Both the position numbers and the translations under genes were made by a program. Below, piece after piece: positions 36,238-43,865 of a DNA stretch of 57,368 nt. Source of the stretch: a virus; IMG/VR virus record IMGVR_UViG_3300009610_000033, positions 1-57,368 of that record. The stretch is one strand, 5' to 3'. The notes below the pieces were generated by a model that was not told the origin of the DNA, searched no databases, and saw only the letters and a program-made list of their open reading frames with translations. Each line of letters opens with the position of its first letter. Position 1 is the stretch's first letter.

Positions 36238-36777
36238 ATGTCTGACGGTACGATCTTTGTCGCAGCGCCGCGGAAGCACCCGTTCGACCACCTGGACCCG
36301 GGCAGCCGCCTCGTGTTCAGCGAGTGGGATCGGCGCCACCCGGCCAACCCTGCCTACGCCTCGCCGGCCGCGGAGGTCTGCATCAGCGAGGGCGACGGTG
36401 TCGCGGGCGATCCCGCCCGTGCCAACAACCCGCGCGGCAACCCACCGTGGGAAGTGTGGCCGACGCCAGCCGTGGTCGGGAAGATCACCAGCGGCGACCT
36501 GGTCCGCGTCGAGAAGGGCGAGGACACGAGCGACCTGCAGCTGGACGACAACCAGCTGGCGAGCCTGAACTCGCTGACCGACCGGCAGGTGGCCGGCCTG
36601 ACGAAGCGCGGCTTCGAGACCGTGGAGGACCTGGCCGACAAGATCGGCCGCTCCGACGATCCGCTGGCGATGCTACAGGGCCAGCGCGGCAAGGCCGGCT
36701 CGATGTCCGAGGGAGTCGCGCGGGACCTGCTCAACGAGCTGGTGGCCCGCGGCGCCATCGAGGCCACGGGCTTCTAG
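36238..36777 (+). CDS. Head-region protein of unknown function
   Basis: 179 residues. The N-terminal half has Pro-rich loops and strands; the C-terminal half LNSLTDRQVAGLTKRGFETVEDLADKIG resembles a helix-hairpin-helix-type repeat, as found in some connector-region proteins. AGGAGG precedes two adjacent ATGs (36235 and 36238); the second has better spacing. Confidence 0.5.
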   Translation: MSDGTIFVAAPRKHPFDHLDPGSRLVFSEWDRRHPANPAYASPAAEVCISEGDGVAGDPARANNPRGNPPWEVWPTPAVVGKITSGDLVRVEKGEDTSDLQLDDNQLASLNSLTDRQVAGLTKRGFETVEDLADKIGRSDDPLAMLQGQRGKAGSMSEGVARDLLNELVARGAIEATGF

Positions 36778-36786
36778 GCACAGGCA

Positions 36787-37341
36787 ATGGCGTACACCCC
36801 GGTGATCGTCGGCACCGCCGACTACGGTGACATCCGTCTGGCGCTCGGCTTCGCGGCCAGCGCCACGACGGACGTTCCCGATACCCTCGTCGAGGGGCGC
36901 AGCTTCCTGCGCTTCGTCGAGGGCAGGGTGCAGGTGGACGTGCCAACGTACGCCACGATCCTCGACACCGGTGATGCCGACTACAGCGCCCAGCGGGCGG
37001 ACGCTCTGAAGAACGGCGTGGTGCTCTGGACGGCCAGCCGCATCGCGGCACTGTGGTTCGGTGCTCGGCAGGGCGAGGAGATCGTCCGCGAGGCCCTCGG
37101 GCCGGCGTCGGTGCAGTTCCGCGAGGGCCCCGGTTGGCAGGAGCTCGCCGAGCGCCTGGCGCAGGAGGCGGCCGGTGAACTGGCGGTGGTCGACCACTGG
37201 GGCGAGACGGCACCGCGAATGGTGCTGTTCGGGAAGTCCGGCCCGACCCGCAAGGCGGCAGACGATGCGGCCGTGGTGGGCACTACGACGTGGCGCGAGC
37301 GATTGTGGCCGCCCGTCGTGAAGGATCGGGACTACCCCTGA
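36787..37341 (+). CDS. Head-tail connector (adaptor) protein
   Basis: 184 residues. Helical, with NGVVLWTASRIAALWFGARQGEEI and QELAERLAQEAAGEL helices, in the position of the HK97 gp6/adaptor protein. Its ring would bind under the portal. It overlaps the next gene by one base. Confidence 0.6.
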   Translation: MAYTPVIVGTADYGDIRLALGFAASATTDVPDTLVEGRSFLRFVEGRVQVDVPTYATILDTGDADYSAQRADALKNGVVLWTASRIAALWFGARQGEEIVREALGPASVQFREGPGWQELAERLAQEAAGELAVVDHWGETAPRMVLFGKSGPTRKAADDAAVVGTTTWRERLWPPVVKDRDYP

Positions 37342-37667
37342 TGCCACGAGGAAGCGGGCTGGGAAGCGTCGTGACCGACCTGGTCGACCGCCGTGGCCAG
37401 AGCGTGGTGCTCGTGCGCGCCGGAGCCGCGCTCGGCGCCCAGGACATGGTGCTGGACGTCTACGTCCTGGGCGCCGGCGAGGTGGCGATGATCGAGGCGG
37501 CCAGTGGCCAGGCTGGACTGACGTCGCTGAAGATCATCGGCGGCACGGACCTGGACATCGACCGCGGCGATCAGTTCGTGGCCGGCGACCTGCAGTACCG
37601 GGTGGTGCTGGTCAGCCCACCCGACGGCGTGCAGCGCATCGCCTACGCCCAGGGGCTGGAACACTGA
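37341..37667 (+). CDS. Head-closure (stopper) protein
   Basis: 108 residues, beta-rich (QSVVLVRAG, MVLDVYVLGAGEV, DRGDQFVAGDLQYRVVLVSPP), fitting the small barrel of SPP1 gp16-like stoppers. Position between adaptor and tail-completion genes supports it. Coupled by TGATG overlap on both sides. Confidence 0.6.
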   Translation: MPRGSGLGSVVTDLVDRRGQSVVLVRAGAALGAQDMVLDVYVLGAGEVAMIEAASGQAGLTSLKIIGGTDLDIDRGDQFVAGDLQYRVVLVSPPDGVQRIAYAQGLEH

Positions 37668-38302
37668 TGAAGGTGATCGTCGTCACCGGCCACACTGGTG
37701 AGGGGTGGGATGCCATCGCTGCAATCACCTACCCAGGCCTGGCTGCCTACTGCGACCGGCACGGGTATGACCTGACCCGGGCGCCGCTGGCCTCGTGTTC
37801 CGAGGGAAGGCCGGCGTCCTGGGGGAAGGTGCCGGCGCTCATGGCGGCACTGCGCCACGCCGACGTTGCCGTGTGGATCGACGCCGACGCCGTGATGTAC
37901 CCGGTGGCGCCGCCGATCCACGAGGCACTGAAGCACGACGCCTGGCAGGCGATGGTGGTGCACCAGACGCCGGAGGGCACGGTGCCCGGCTGCGGCGTGT
38001 GGGTGGTGACGCGCCCTATGGTGCCCGTGCTGCGCCTGGCGTGGGCGGACTACCGTGACCACCGGTGGTGGGAGCAGGCGGCCATGCAGCGGCTCATGGG
38101 CTTCGAGCCGGACGCGCTGCCGGTGACGCAGCGGCTCGACACAGTAGTGTGGCGACACACTGCACTGCTGGACGCGCGCTGGAGCGTACTGCCGGGCGAC
38201 GATCGCCCGGATCCGTACATGCGCCACGCACCGGGCGGACGGCCGCTGGTGATGCGTGAGGCCATGCTGCGCGAGTGGGCCAGAGAGGCGGTGCCCGCGT
38301 GA
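37667..38302 (+). CDS. Glycosyltransferase (GT34/GT-A-like) in the connector block
   Basis: 211 residues. MKVIVVTGHTGEGW and SWGKVPALMAALRHADVAVWIDADAVM (in two parts) carry the DXD motif D72-A-D74 for metal-sugar-nucleotide binding, and WWEQAAMQRLM replaces the usual acidic DQ..L motif. The layout matches the galactosyl/alpha-hexosyl transferase family. It could add sugar to virion or host surface structures. The enzyme gene lies between head-closure and tail genes, in register with coupled TGATG starts, so it is cotranslated with virion proteins. Confidence 0.8.
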   Translation: MKVIVVTGHTGEGWDAIAAITYPGLAAYCDRHGYDLTRAPLASCSEGRPASWGKVPALMAALRHADVAVWIDADAVMYPVAPPIHEALKHDAWQAMVVHQTPEGTVPGCGVWVVTRPMVPVLRLAWADYRDHRWWEQAAMQRLMGFEPDALPVTQRLDTVVWRHTALLDARWSVLPGDDRPDPYMRHAPGGRPLVMREAMLREWAREAVPA

Positions 38303-38700
38303 TCCGCCCCAAGCTCACCTACAAGACCGCCCCACCGACGCGCGCTATCGCGTCCGTCATTCGCATCCCGGACGATGTGAACAAGGCCGTGAACGAGGAG
38401 ATGTCCGCGATCGCGCGCGACATGCAGGTGTATGCCAAGGACAGCCATCCCTGGCAGAACCGCACCGGACGCGCCGAGGAGGGTCTCACCGGATACAGCG
38501 GCGCCTACGGTGGAGCGGTCGCTGGCCCGGGTCGCAAGGTGTTCTACGCGGCGCTCCGGCATGGCAAGGACGTCTTCTACGGCATCTTCCTGGAGGTGAA
38601 GCACGGCGGCCGCTGGGGGATCATCCAGCGCACGCTGGAGGCGTTCGTCGGCCAGATCCCTGGGCGCATCGTGAACGCGATCAACGAGGCGGTGCGCTGA
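38299..38700 (+). CDS. Neck/tail-completion protein (HK97 gp10-like)
   Basis: 133 residues from a GTG overlapping the previous stop. MQVYAKDSHPWQNRTGRAEEGL then strand-rich FYAALRHGKDVFYGIFLEVKHGG and the final WGIIQRTLEAF helix follow the HK97 gp10 pattern. Confidence 0.7.
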   Translation: MIRPKLTYKTAPPTRAIASVIRIPDDVNKAVNEEMSAIARDMQVYAKDSHPWQNRTGRAEEGLTGYSGAYGGAVAGPGRKVFYAALRHGKDVFYGIFLEVKHGGRWGIIQRTLEAFVGQIPGRIVNAINEAVR

Positions 38701-39197
38701 TGGGTGCCACCCTCGCCGAGACGATCCGCGAGCTGCTCGTTGCTGACACGTCCTACGCGACGAAGCTGCCAGGTGGGCTGTACCTGGCCGATGAATCCAC
38801 GTACGCCGAGGTCGGAGCTGGTGCCCAGCAGCACCCGATCAACCCGACCGACACGCCGAACGCCTACGTGGCCATCGACGGCACGACGGTGAAGAAGCTC
38901 ACGTGCTGCGGGCTGATCATGACCAGTTCCGAGCCGACGACGAACCGCGGGCAAGGTCGGTCAACGTTCGTCCGCATCTACTTCTACGACTGCATCGGCT
39001 ACGCCCGCACCCGCGCCGCGCGCGAGTGGGCCCGCGGCATCCTCCACGACCGCAAGGTGCTGGCCGGTGGGAAGGGCGTCGAGCTGATGCACTTCACCGA
39101 CCTGACGAACAGCGGTGACGAGAGCCTGCAGGGCGGCGACGGGAAGCGACCGCCGTCGATGGAGCAGAGCACCTATGAAGGGCGAGGTCGATGGTAG
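38700..39197 (+). CDS. Tail terminator/completion protein
   Basis: 165 residues. ETIRELLVADTSYATKLPGGLYL and STFVRIYFYD with a C-terminal LMHFTDLTN fit the small alpha/beta tail terminator (gpU-like) fold in position after gp10. It shares 7 bases with the glycosyltransferase that follows. Confidence 0.6.
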   Translation: MGATLAETIRELLVADTSYATKLPGGLYLADESTYAEVGAGAQQHPINPTDTPNAYVAIDGTTVKKLTCCGLIMTSSEPTTNRGQGRSTFVRIYFYDCIGYARTRAAREWARGILHDRKVLAGGKGVELMHFTDLTNSGDESLQGGDGKRPPSMEQSTYEGRGRW

Positions 39198-40417
39198 CGC
39201 CGGTCGAGCTCTCCTGGTCGGTGGACCCCGGCGCTGGCGGACTGGCCCGTCTGGACGGTCTGCCCTACGACCCGTTCAAGTCCAATGCTGCCGGCTACGG
39301 GAACATGCGCGCCGGCATCTGCCGCGGCTTGGAGGCGCTGGGTGTTGAGTACCGGATCATCCCGGCGCCGTCGTTCCTCGAACGCCTGGTGTCGTGCGAC
39401 CTAGACATGCCCGACGAGTGGCGCGACCGGCCGCACCCGGGCGGCACCCGCTGGCGCCAGCAGTGCCGCGTCACTGAGGTGCGCTCGGAGCCGATCCCCG
39501 ATCTGGTGACACGCCCTGACGTGACCCGCATCTGCATCGGCACCCCTGAGACGTGGACGTGGGGTGGAGCCGGCCGCCGCATTGGCATGACCATGTGGGA
39601 GTCGAGCGCCCTACCCGACGGCCGCAACAGCTGGGTCCCGTGGTTGGAGGACGCCGACGAGGTCCTCGTGCCCTGCGAGCACAACGCCGCGCTGGTGCGG
39701 CGCCAGTCGGCCGCCAGCGTGCGCGTGGTGCCGCTGGCGCTGGACCCGGCAGAGTGGCCGCTGGCGGACCGCACGCGGCGCCCTGGCGCCCCGTTCGTGT
39801 TCCTGCTGTCCGGCCAGCTGTCCTACCGCAAGGGCTGGCTGCACGCCTACCAGGCCTTCATGCTTGCGTTTGGGCGTGATCCGCGGTTCCGCCTGGTGCT
39901 GAAGACGTCGAGCCGATCAGAGCTGTGCGCGCTCGACTCCAAGGACCGGAGCCGCTACGCCTTCTGGTTCGAGGATCCGAACGTCACGGTGCTGCGCAGC
40001 TTCTACAGCCACGCCGGCATGCTGGAGCTGTACCGCCGGGCCGACGCCTTCGTCTGGCCCAGCCTCGGCGAGGGCTACGGCCTTCCGCCACGTGAGGCTG
40101 CGCTGACGGGGCTGCCGGTGATGTCGACGGACAACACAGGTCTGGCCGATGCCGCTGCCTGGGCGTGGCGCACGGTGCGGTCTGAGGAGGCCGCCGGCGT
40201 CGCGGCCATCTTCGGCCCATGGGGCTACTGCGGTCAGTGGGCACAGTTGGACACGGGCGACCTGGCCGCGGCGATGATCGAGATGGTGCAGGAGCGTGAG
40301 CAGGCGGCCGAGTGGACGAGGGACGTCGCGCGGCCGTACCTGAGCGAGCGTAGTTGGACCGACGTGGCGCGGGAGATCCTCGCGCCTCAAACAGCGAGGG
40401 AGGTGCTGTGTGCCTGA
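39191..40417 (+). CDS. GT4-family glycosyltransferase in the tail block
   Basis: 408 residues. A GT-B fold is indicated by the N-terminal domain (GYGNMRAGICRGLEALGVEY), SGQLSYRKGWLHAYQAF near residue 215, and PSLGEGYGLPPREAAL near 290 with the two donor-binding glutamates seven residues apart. The best match is family GT4 (retaining). Together with the GT-A-like enzyme at 37667 it forms a two-enzyme set inserted among tail genes, a likely virion- or receptor-glycosylation system. Confidence 0.85.
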   Translation: MVAPVELSWSVDPGAGGLARLDGLPYDPFKSNAAGYGNMRAGICRGLEALGVEYRIIPAPSFLERLVSCDLDMPDEWRDRPHPGGTRWRQQCRVTEVRSEPIPDLVTRPDVTRICIGTPETWTWGGAGRRIGMTMWESSALPDGRNSWVPWLEDADEVLVPCEHNAALVRRQSAASVRVVPLALDPAEWPLADRTRRPGAPFVFLLSGQLSYRKGWLHAYQAFMLAFGRDPRFRLVLKTSSRSELCALDSKDRSRYAFWFEDPNVTVLRSFYSHAGMLELYRRADAFVWPSLGEGYGLPPREAALTGLPVMSTDNTGLADAAAWAWRTVRSEEAAGVAAIFGPWGYCGQWAQLDTGDLAAAMIEMVQEREQAAEWTRDVARPYLSERSWTDVAREILAPQTAREVLCA

Positions 40418-40655
40418 AGATGCGAAGGTATTAGGCGGCGACAACCAGGCGCCGAAGGCAGCGCCGGCGACGGTGCCGGTGGTCATGACGGCCGGTCGAC
40501 CGTGGGCGGTCGGAGAGTCGATCGGGCTGTCGAAGGGCTACGCCTTCGAGCCCGGCGTCCCGATCGACGTGAGCAGCGCGGACGCCAAGATCCTCTGCAA
40601 CAAGGACGGGTGGGATGGTCGGCACTTCGAGCGATGTGGCGACGGTAGCCAGTAG
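40410..40655 (+). CDS. Small hypothetical protein
   Basis: 81 residues from a GTG with GGGAGG upstream, overlapping the glycosyltransferase by 8 bases. Ala/Pro-rich start, then SIGLSKGYAFEPGVPIDVSSADAK. Possibly a tail-associated small protein. No family recognised. Confidence 0.5.
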   Translation: MPEDAKVLGGDNQAPKAAPATVPVVMTAGRPWAVGESIGLSKGYAFEPGVPIDVSSADAKILCNKDGWDGRHFERCGDGSQ

Positions 40656-40992
40656 GCTGCCGGGCGTCGAGGTCATCGAGGTCCGGTGTGAAACCGGGGC
40701 TCTGGCGACGCGCGTCCGCCGCCGGATCGGGGCAGAAGCCCTCGACGGCGAGCGGGCGCTGACTGAGCACTGGTGCCGGAAGTGTCGCGACGTCATCCTG
40801 CGGACGCCAGCCTATCACCGGCTGGAGCGATCGGAGGTGGCGGTCTACCACTATGTGGATCCGGTAGAGGCGCGCGTGGTCGAGACACGGGCGATTCTAT
40901 ACCCGCGGTCCGGGTCGCAGGACCTGAACCACGGGGGCCGGCAGGTGCCGCGCGAGACGTTCGAGGCGGCGCTGAAGCTGGCAGGTTACTAG
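40615..40992 (+). CDS. Small Cys-containing hypothetical protein
   Basis: 125 residues, overlapping its predecessor by 41 bases. HWCRKCRDVIL gives a CxxC pair; the rest is alpha/beta with several His and Tyr. Start codon uncertain. Lies just before the tail tube gene. Confidence 0.5.
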   Translation: MVGTSSDVATVASRLPGVEVIEVRCETGALATRVRRRIGAEALDGERALTEHWCRKCRDVILRTPAYHRLERSEVAVYHYVDPVEARVVETRAILYPRSGSQDLNHGGRQVPRETFEAALKLAGY

Positions 40993-41044
40993 GTCATGGA
41001 GCGGAGAGCCCTGAGCGGCCGGATGTGTCAGGAGGCTTTCTGCC

Positions 41045-41629
41045 ATGGCGAAGGACGTCGTCTACGCCGTGGGGCTGCGGGACGTGGGGCTCTATGCCGT
41101 CACGTCTCTCTCGACCCCAACCTATGCAAACAAGGTGGACATGCCCGCCGCGGCCACCATGGAGATCAGCGGCACCTTCACGTCGATCGAGGCGAACGGG
41201 GACGACACCACGGTGTCGACCTGGTCGCTCCCGAACGGTGCGGAGTGGACGCTGGAGCAGAGCACCGCGCTCGATGCGCGTGTGCTGGAGGTGCTGCTGG
41301 GCGGGACGGCGCTGGACTCGAACTCGGGTGCCAGCGAGGTGACGTACTGGGACTTCAAGTCGAATGTCGAGGTCCCGTACTTCGGCTTCATCGGCAAGGC
41401 CATCGACGCGGAGTCGGACGGGGACGTGCACGTGATCGCCTACAAGGCGCGCGTGAACTCGGGCCCGGGCGGCGCGTTCGCGTACGGGGCCTACAAGCCG
41501 GTGAACTGGGGTGGGCGCTGTCTGCCCGACCCGTACGGCAACAACAAGATCTTCCGGATCTTGAACCACGCCACGGAGACGGCTCTGCCGACTGCGTTCC
41601 CGGGCGAGGCGCCGTACACCACGCCGTAG
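41045..41629 (+). CDS. Major tail tube protein
   Basis: 194 residues, almost all beta, with the tail-tube pattern ATMEISGTFTSIEANGDD, WTLEQSTALDARVLEVLLGG and a C-terminal variable loop. An AGGAGG site 10 bases upstream and a strong terminator-like hairpin downstream suit a highly expressed structural protein placed before the tail chaperones. Confidence 0.82.
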   Translation: MAKDVVYAVGLRDVGLYAVTSLSTPTYANKVDMPAAATMEISGTFTSIEANGDDTTVSTWSLPNGAEWTLEQSTALDARVLEVLLGGTALDSNSGASEVTYWDFKSNVEVPYFGFIGKAIDAESDGDVHVIAYKARVNSGPGGAFAYGAYKPVNWGGRCLPDPYGNNKIFRILNHATETALPTAFPGEAPYTTP

Positions 41630-41651
41630 TTACGACAACCCAATGACCCCG

Positions 41652-41686
41652 GGGCGGGTGGTGACCACTTCTCCCACCACCCGCCC
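41652..41686 (+). terminator. Hairpin after the tail tube gene
   Basis: GGGCGGGTGGTG (41652-41663) pairs perfectly with CACCACCCGCCC (41675-41686), 11-base loop, then CTCTCTTC. A partial terminator here would lower the downstream chaperone and tape-measure output. Confidence 0.7.
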
Positions 41687-41707
41687 ACCTCTCTTCAGGA
41701 GTGCAAG

Positions 41708-42547
41708 ATGCCCAAGAGCACGAGCCGCAAGGATCAGCTGATCGCTGATTGCGTCCGTCTCGCTACGATCGTTGGCCGCCTGGCCCGCGATGGAACTGAT
41801 GTCGAATACCGTGCCCGGCTCGGCGCGATGTCGCTGCCCGCGATCGAGAAGGAACGCGGGCAGCTGGAACTCGAAAAGCGCCGCCGCTACACCGCCACCC
41901 CCGACAGCCTAGTGCGTAGCGCCGGCCCGGGCGTGGTGGACCTGCACCTGCGCGATGTTGGACTGATCGTTTTCCTGCAGCGGGTCGACCTGCTGGAGGT
42001 TGTGCTGAACGGCGGCGTAGTGCCTGAGCCGCTGCACCAGCGCGTGCTGGAGATGATCGACGCCGACGACGCCACGGACGAGATGATGGCCGCGTCGAAG
42101 ATGGCCGAGTCCATGCAGGCCATGCGTGCGATTGCCTGCGCGGTGTGTGTGGTGCCGCCAGCGCAGTACTTCGCCGACCCCAACTTCGGTGTGGACCAGA
42201 TGACCGAGCCGCACACCTACGCGCGGCAGTTCGTCATGCCTGGGCAGCCGTGCAAGGACGGTCAGCTGCCGATCTACGTGCCGGAGCTAGAGCCGCGGGC
42301 AGACGGGTGGCGCGGGCTGAAGAAGAACGACCTGCGCTCGATCGTCAAGGCGACGATCGACAACGGACCGGGGGCGATGCTTTCCTTTCGTCTCCGACAG
42401 GAAGACGCTGTGGCGCTGGCACACGACGGCGCAGACGACGGGCCAGCGCCCGAGCCAGCTGTTGGGGATCCCGTACCCGTGGGTGGCAATCGACCTCGAT
42501 CGCGCGGTAAGCGCCTTCGGGTCGTGGGTGGAGGGCAAGATGGCTGA
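41708..42547 (+). CDS. Tail assembly chaperone (gpG-like), unshifted frame
   Basis: 279 residues if the frame is read to its own stop. The reliable part ends near residue 227. It is helical, with VDLHLRDVGLIVFLQRVDLLEV, an acidic DADDATDEMMAAS loop and a Trp/Lys-rich end. After about 42390 its codons lose the strong G/C third-base bias (28 of 51), while another frame gains it, so most real coding continues by frameshift into the segment ending 42722. Such chaperones coat the tape measure during tail assembly. Confidence 0.75.
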   Translation: MPKSTSRKDQLIADCVRLATIVGRLARDGTDVEYRARLGAMSLPAIEKERGQLELEKRRRYTATPDSLVRSAGPGVVDLHLRDVGLIVFLQRVDLLEVVLNGGVVPEPLHQRVLEMIDADDATDEMMAASKMAESMQAMRAIACAVCVVPPAQYFADPNFGVDQMTEPHTYARQFVMPGQPCKDGQLPIYVPELEPRADGWRGLKKNDLRSIVKATIDNGPGAMLSFRLRQEDAVALAHDGADDGPAPEPAVGDPVPVGGNRPRSRGKRLRVVGGGQDG

Positions 42548-42722
42548 GGCCGCCGAGGGCGTTCGCGGCAAGAAGGGAGTCACGTCCAGCCAGATCCAGT
42601 CCGCGCGGACGACTGCGTTCCAGGCCTGCGTGAACGGGGAAGTGCGCGCGACTCGCAAGCGGAGCAAGGACCCGGCGCAGGTGCAGGCGGCCCTCGTGAT
42701 GTTGGCGAGGGCCAAGGGATGA
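42390..42722 (+). CDS. Tail chaperone extension (gpGT-like) reached by frameshift
   Basis: Frame reading from about 42390: VSDRKTLWRWHTTAQTTG then PSQLLGIPYPWVAIDLD, and a basic C-terminus (SKDPAQVQAALVMLARAKG). 48 of the first 52 codons end in G or C. No start with a ribosome site fits an independent gene; a TTG at 42462 is the nearest. It should be joined to the upstream chaperone by a +1 (or -2) shift near 42371-42390, where CTT TCC TTT C and a G-run are found. Confidence 0.7.
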   Translation, partial: VSDRKTLWRWHTTAQTTGQRPSQLLGIPYPWVAIDLDRAVSAFGSWVEGKMAEAAEGVRGKKGVTSSQIQSARTTAFQACVNGEVRATRKRSKDPAQVQAALVMLARAKG

Positions 42723-43051
42723 TCGCCTACATCGTGGTGAAGGTGGCCGAGTCGGACGAGGGTGGAGCTCGGATCGTGGCGACACTTGAGCAGTTCGGGC
42801 CGTCGGTCTATTGGGAGTTCGAGGACGACCGCATCCTGTTCTCCGCTCCGGTGGACATTGGCAAGTTGGTCGACGACTACCGAGCACGCGAGGCCGAGGA
42901 CAAGGCGGCCGCGAAGGTGCACGCCGCGGAGATGGGAAGGCTGACCAGAGCAGCGCAGGCGGAGGCCGAACTGCATGCCGAGCGGATGGGCAGTGCCGTC
43001 CGTGGCCCAGCGGCACTGGCGGCGTTGGGCGCAGCGAAGGGAGTGGCGTGA
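42719..43051 (+). CDS. Small tail-region protein
   Basis: 110 residues, ATGA-coupled to the chaperone extension. N-terminal alpha/beta part (IVVKVAESDEGGARIVATLEQFG), then a long charged helix. Unknown function; may also assist tail assembly. Confidence 0.5.
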   Translation: MIAYIVVKVAESDEGGARIVATLEQFGPSVYWEFEDDRILFSAPVDIGKLVDDYRAREAEDKAAAKVHAAEMGRLTRAAQAEAELHAERMGSAVRGPAALAALGAAKGVA

Positions 43052-43305
43052 TGTGGTCGGACTGGTTGATCGAGCATGTGCCGGCGTTGCGAGCTGCAGC
43101 CGACCGTAGGCACGCGGCCGGGCTGATGAGCGGTGCGATGGACGATGCCGGTGTCACCCTCGGCGAGGTGTCCGCAGCGGTGCGGACCCTCACGGCGCCG
43201 CCGTCTGCCGGCATCGACGAGCCCGAACGTCGCGCCAAGCATTCCGCCCGCGTCGCCGAGGCGATGGAGAAGGACGCCGCGGCGAAGTATCGGAGGCTGC
43301 CATGA
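43051..43305 (+). CDS. Small tail-region protein
   Basis: 84 residues, helical, rich in Ala/Arg/Glu (LRAAADRRHAAGLMSGAM and ARVAEAMEKDAAAKYRR). Start overlaps the previous stop by one base. No family recognised. Confidence 0.5.
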   Translation: MWSDWLIEHVPALRAAADRRHAAGLMSGAMDDAGVTLGEVSAAVRTLTAPPSAGIDEPERRAKHSARVAEAMEKDAAAKYRRLP

Positions 43306-43796
43306 ACATCGCAGAGCGCTATCCGAGCGAGTCGCCCCACCGCGCTCTGGCCGAATGGCTGGACTCGTGGGCCACCCAGGACTGGGACCGGATGGTGATG
43401 GCAAACGTCCCGACATGGCGCAACCGCCAGGAGGATCCACGTGGTGCCCTGGTAGGTGCGTACGAACACTTGCGCCTAGTGGGGTGGTCCGTTCCGATGA
43501 AGAAGCCGGTGCCCGTCGCACGGGTGGACAACCCGATGCTGTCCGATGGGCGGCCGTTCATCGTGTTCTGCGACGTGCCCTGCCGTGCTCGGTTCGTGGT
43601 GATGGGCGTAGGAGAGGACGGCGAGCCAGTGGCGATCAAGGAAGTGGCCACCACGATCGTTGCGCGGCTCGTGCGCGAGACCGTGGACGGACTGCCAGCT
43701 GAGCGCGACAACCCGGCCGGCCGCTGGTGGGTGAACCCGGTGTCGATGACGAGGGGTGATCCTGCCCGAACCAAGGTTCGGACGCTGGCAGCGTAG
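43302..43796 (+). CDS. Hypothetical tail-region protein
   Basis: 164 residues, ATGA-coupled. Trp-rich N-terminal part (LAEWLDSWATQDWDRMV), then strands (PFIVFCDVPCRARFVVMGVG). Located directly before the tape measure. Function unknown. Confidence 0.5.
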   Translation: MNIAERYPSESPHRALAEWLDSWATQDWDRMVMANVPTWRNRQEDPRGALVGAYEHLRLVGWSVPMKKPVPVARVDNPMLSDGRPFIVFCDVPCRARFVVMGVGEDGEPVAIKEVATTIVARLVRETVDGLPAERDNPAGRWWVNPVSMTRGDPARTKVRTLAA

Positions 43797-43865
43797 TCCA
43801 CAGGTAGCACCCAGGCCATAGCGCGCATGACGCCCGGCCGCGAGAAGCGGAAGGGCGTTGGCGCA

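Noticed and set aside
42145-42510. An independent gene in the third frame of the tail chaperone
   Set aside because: Its translation is Arg/Ala-rich and low in bias. The real switch of coding frame is to the other alternative frame ending at 42722.
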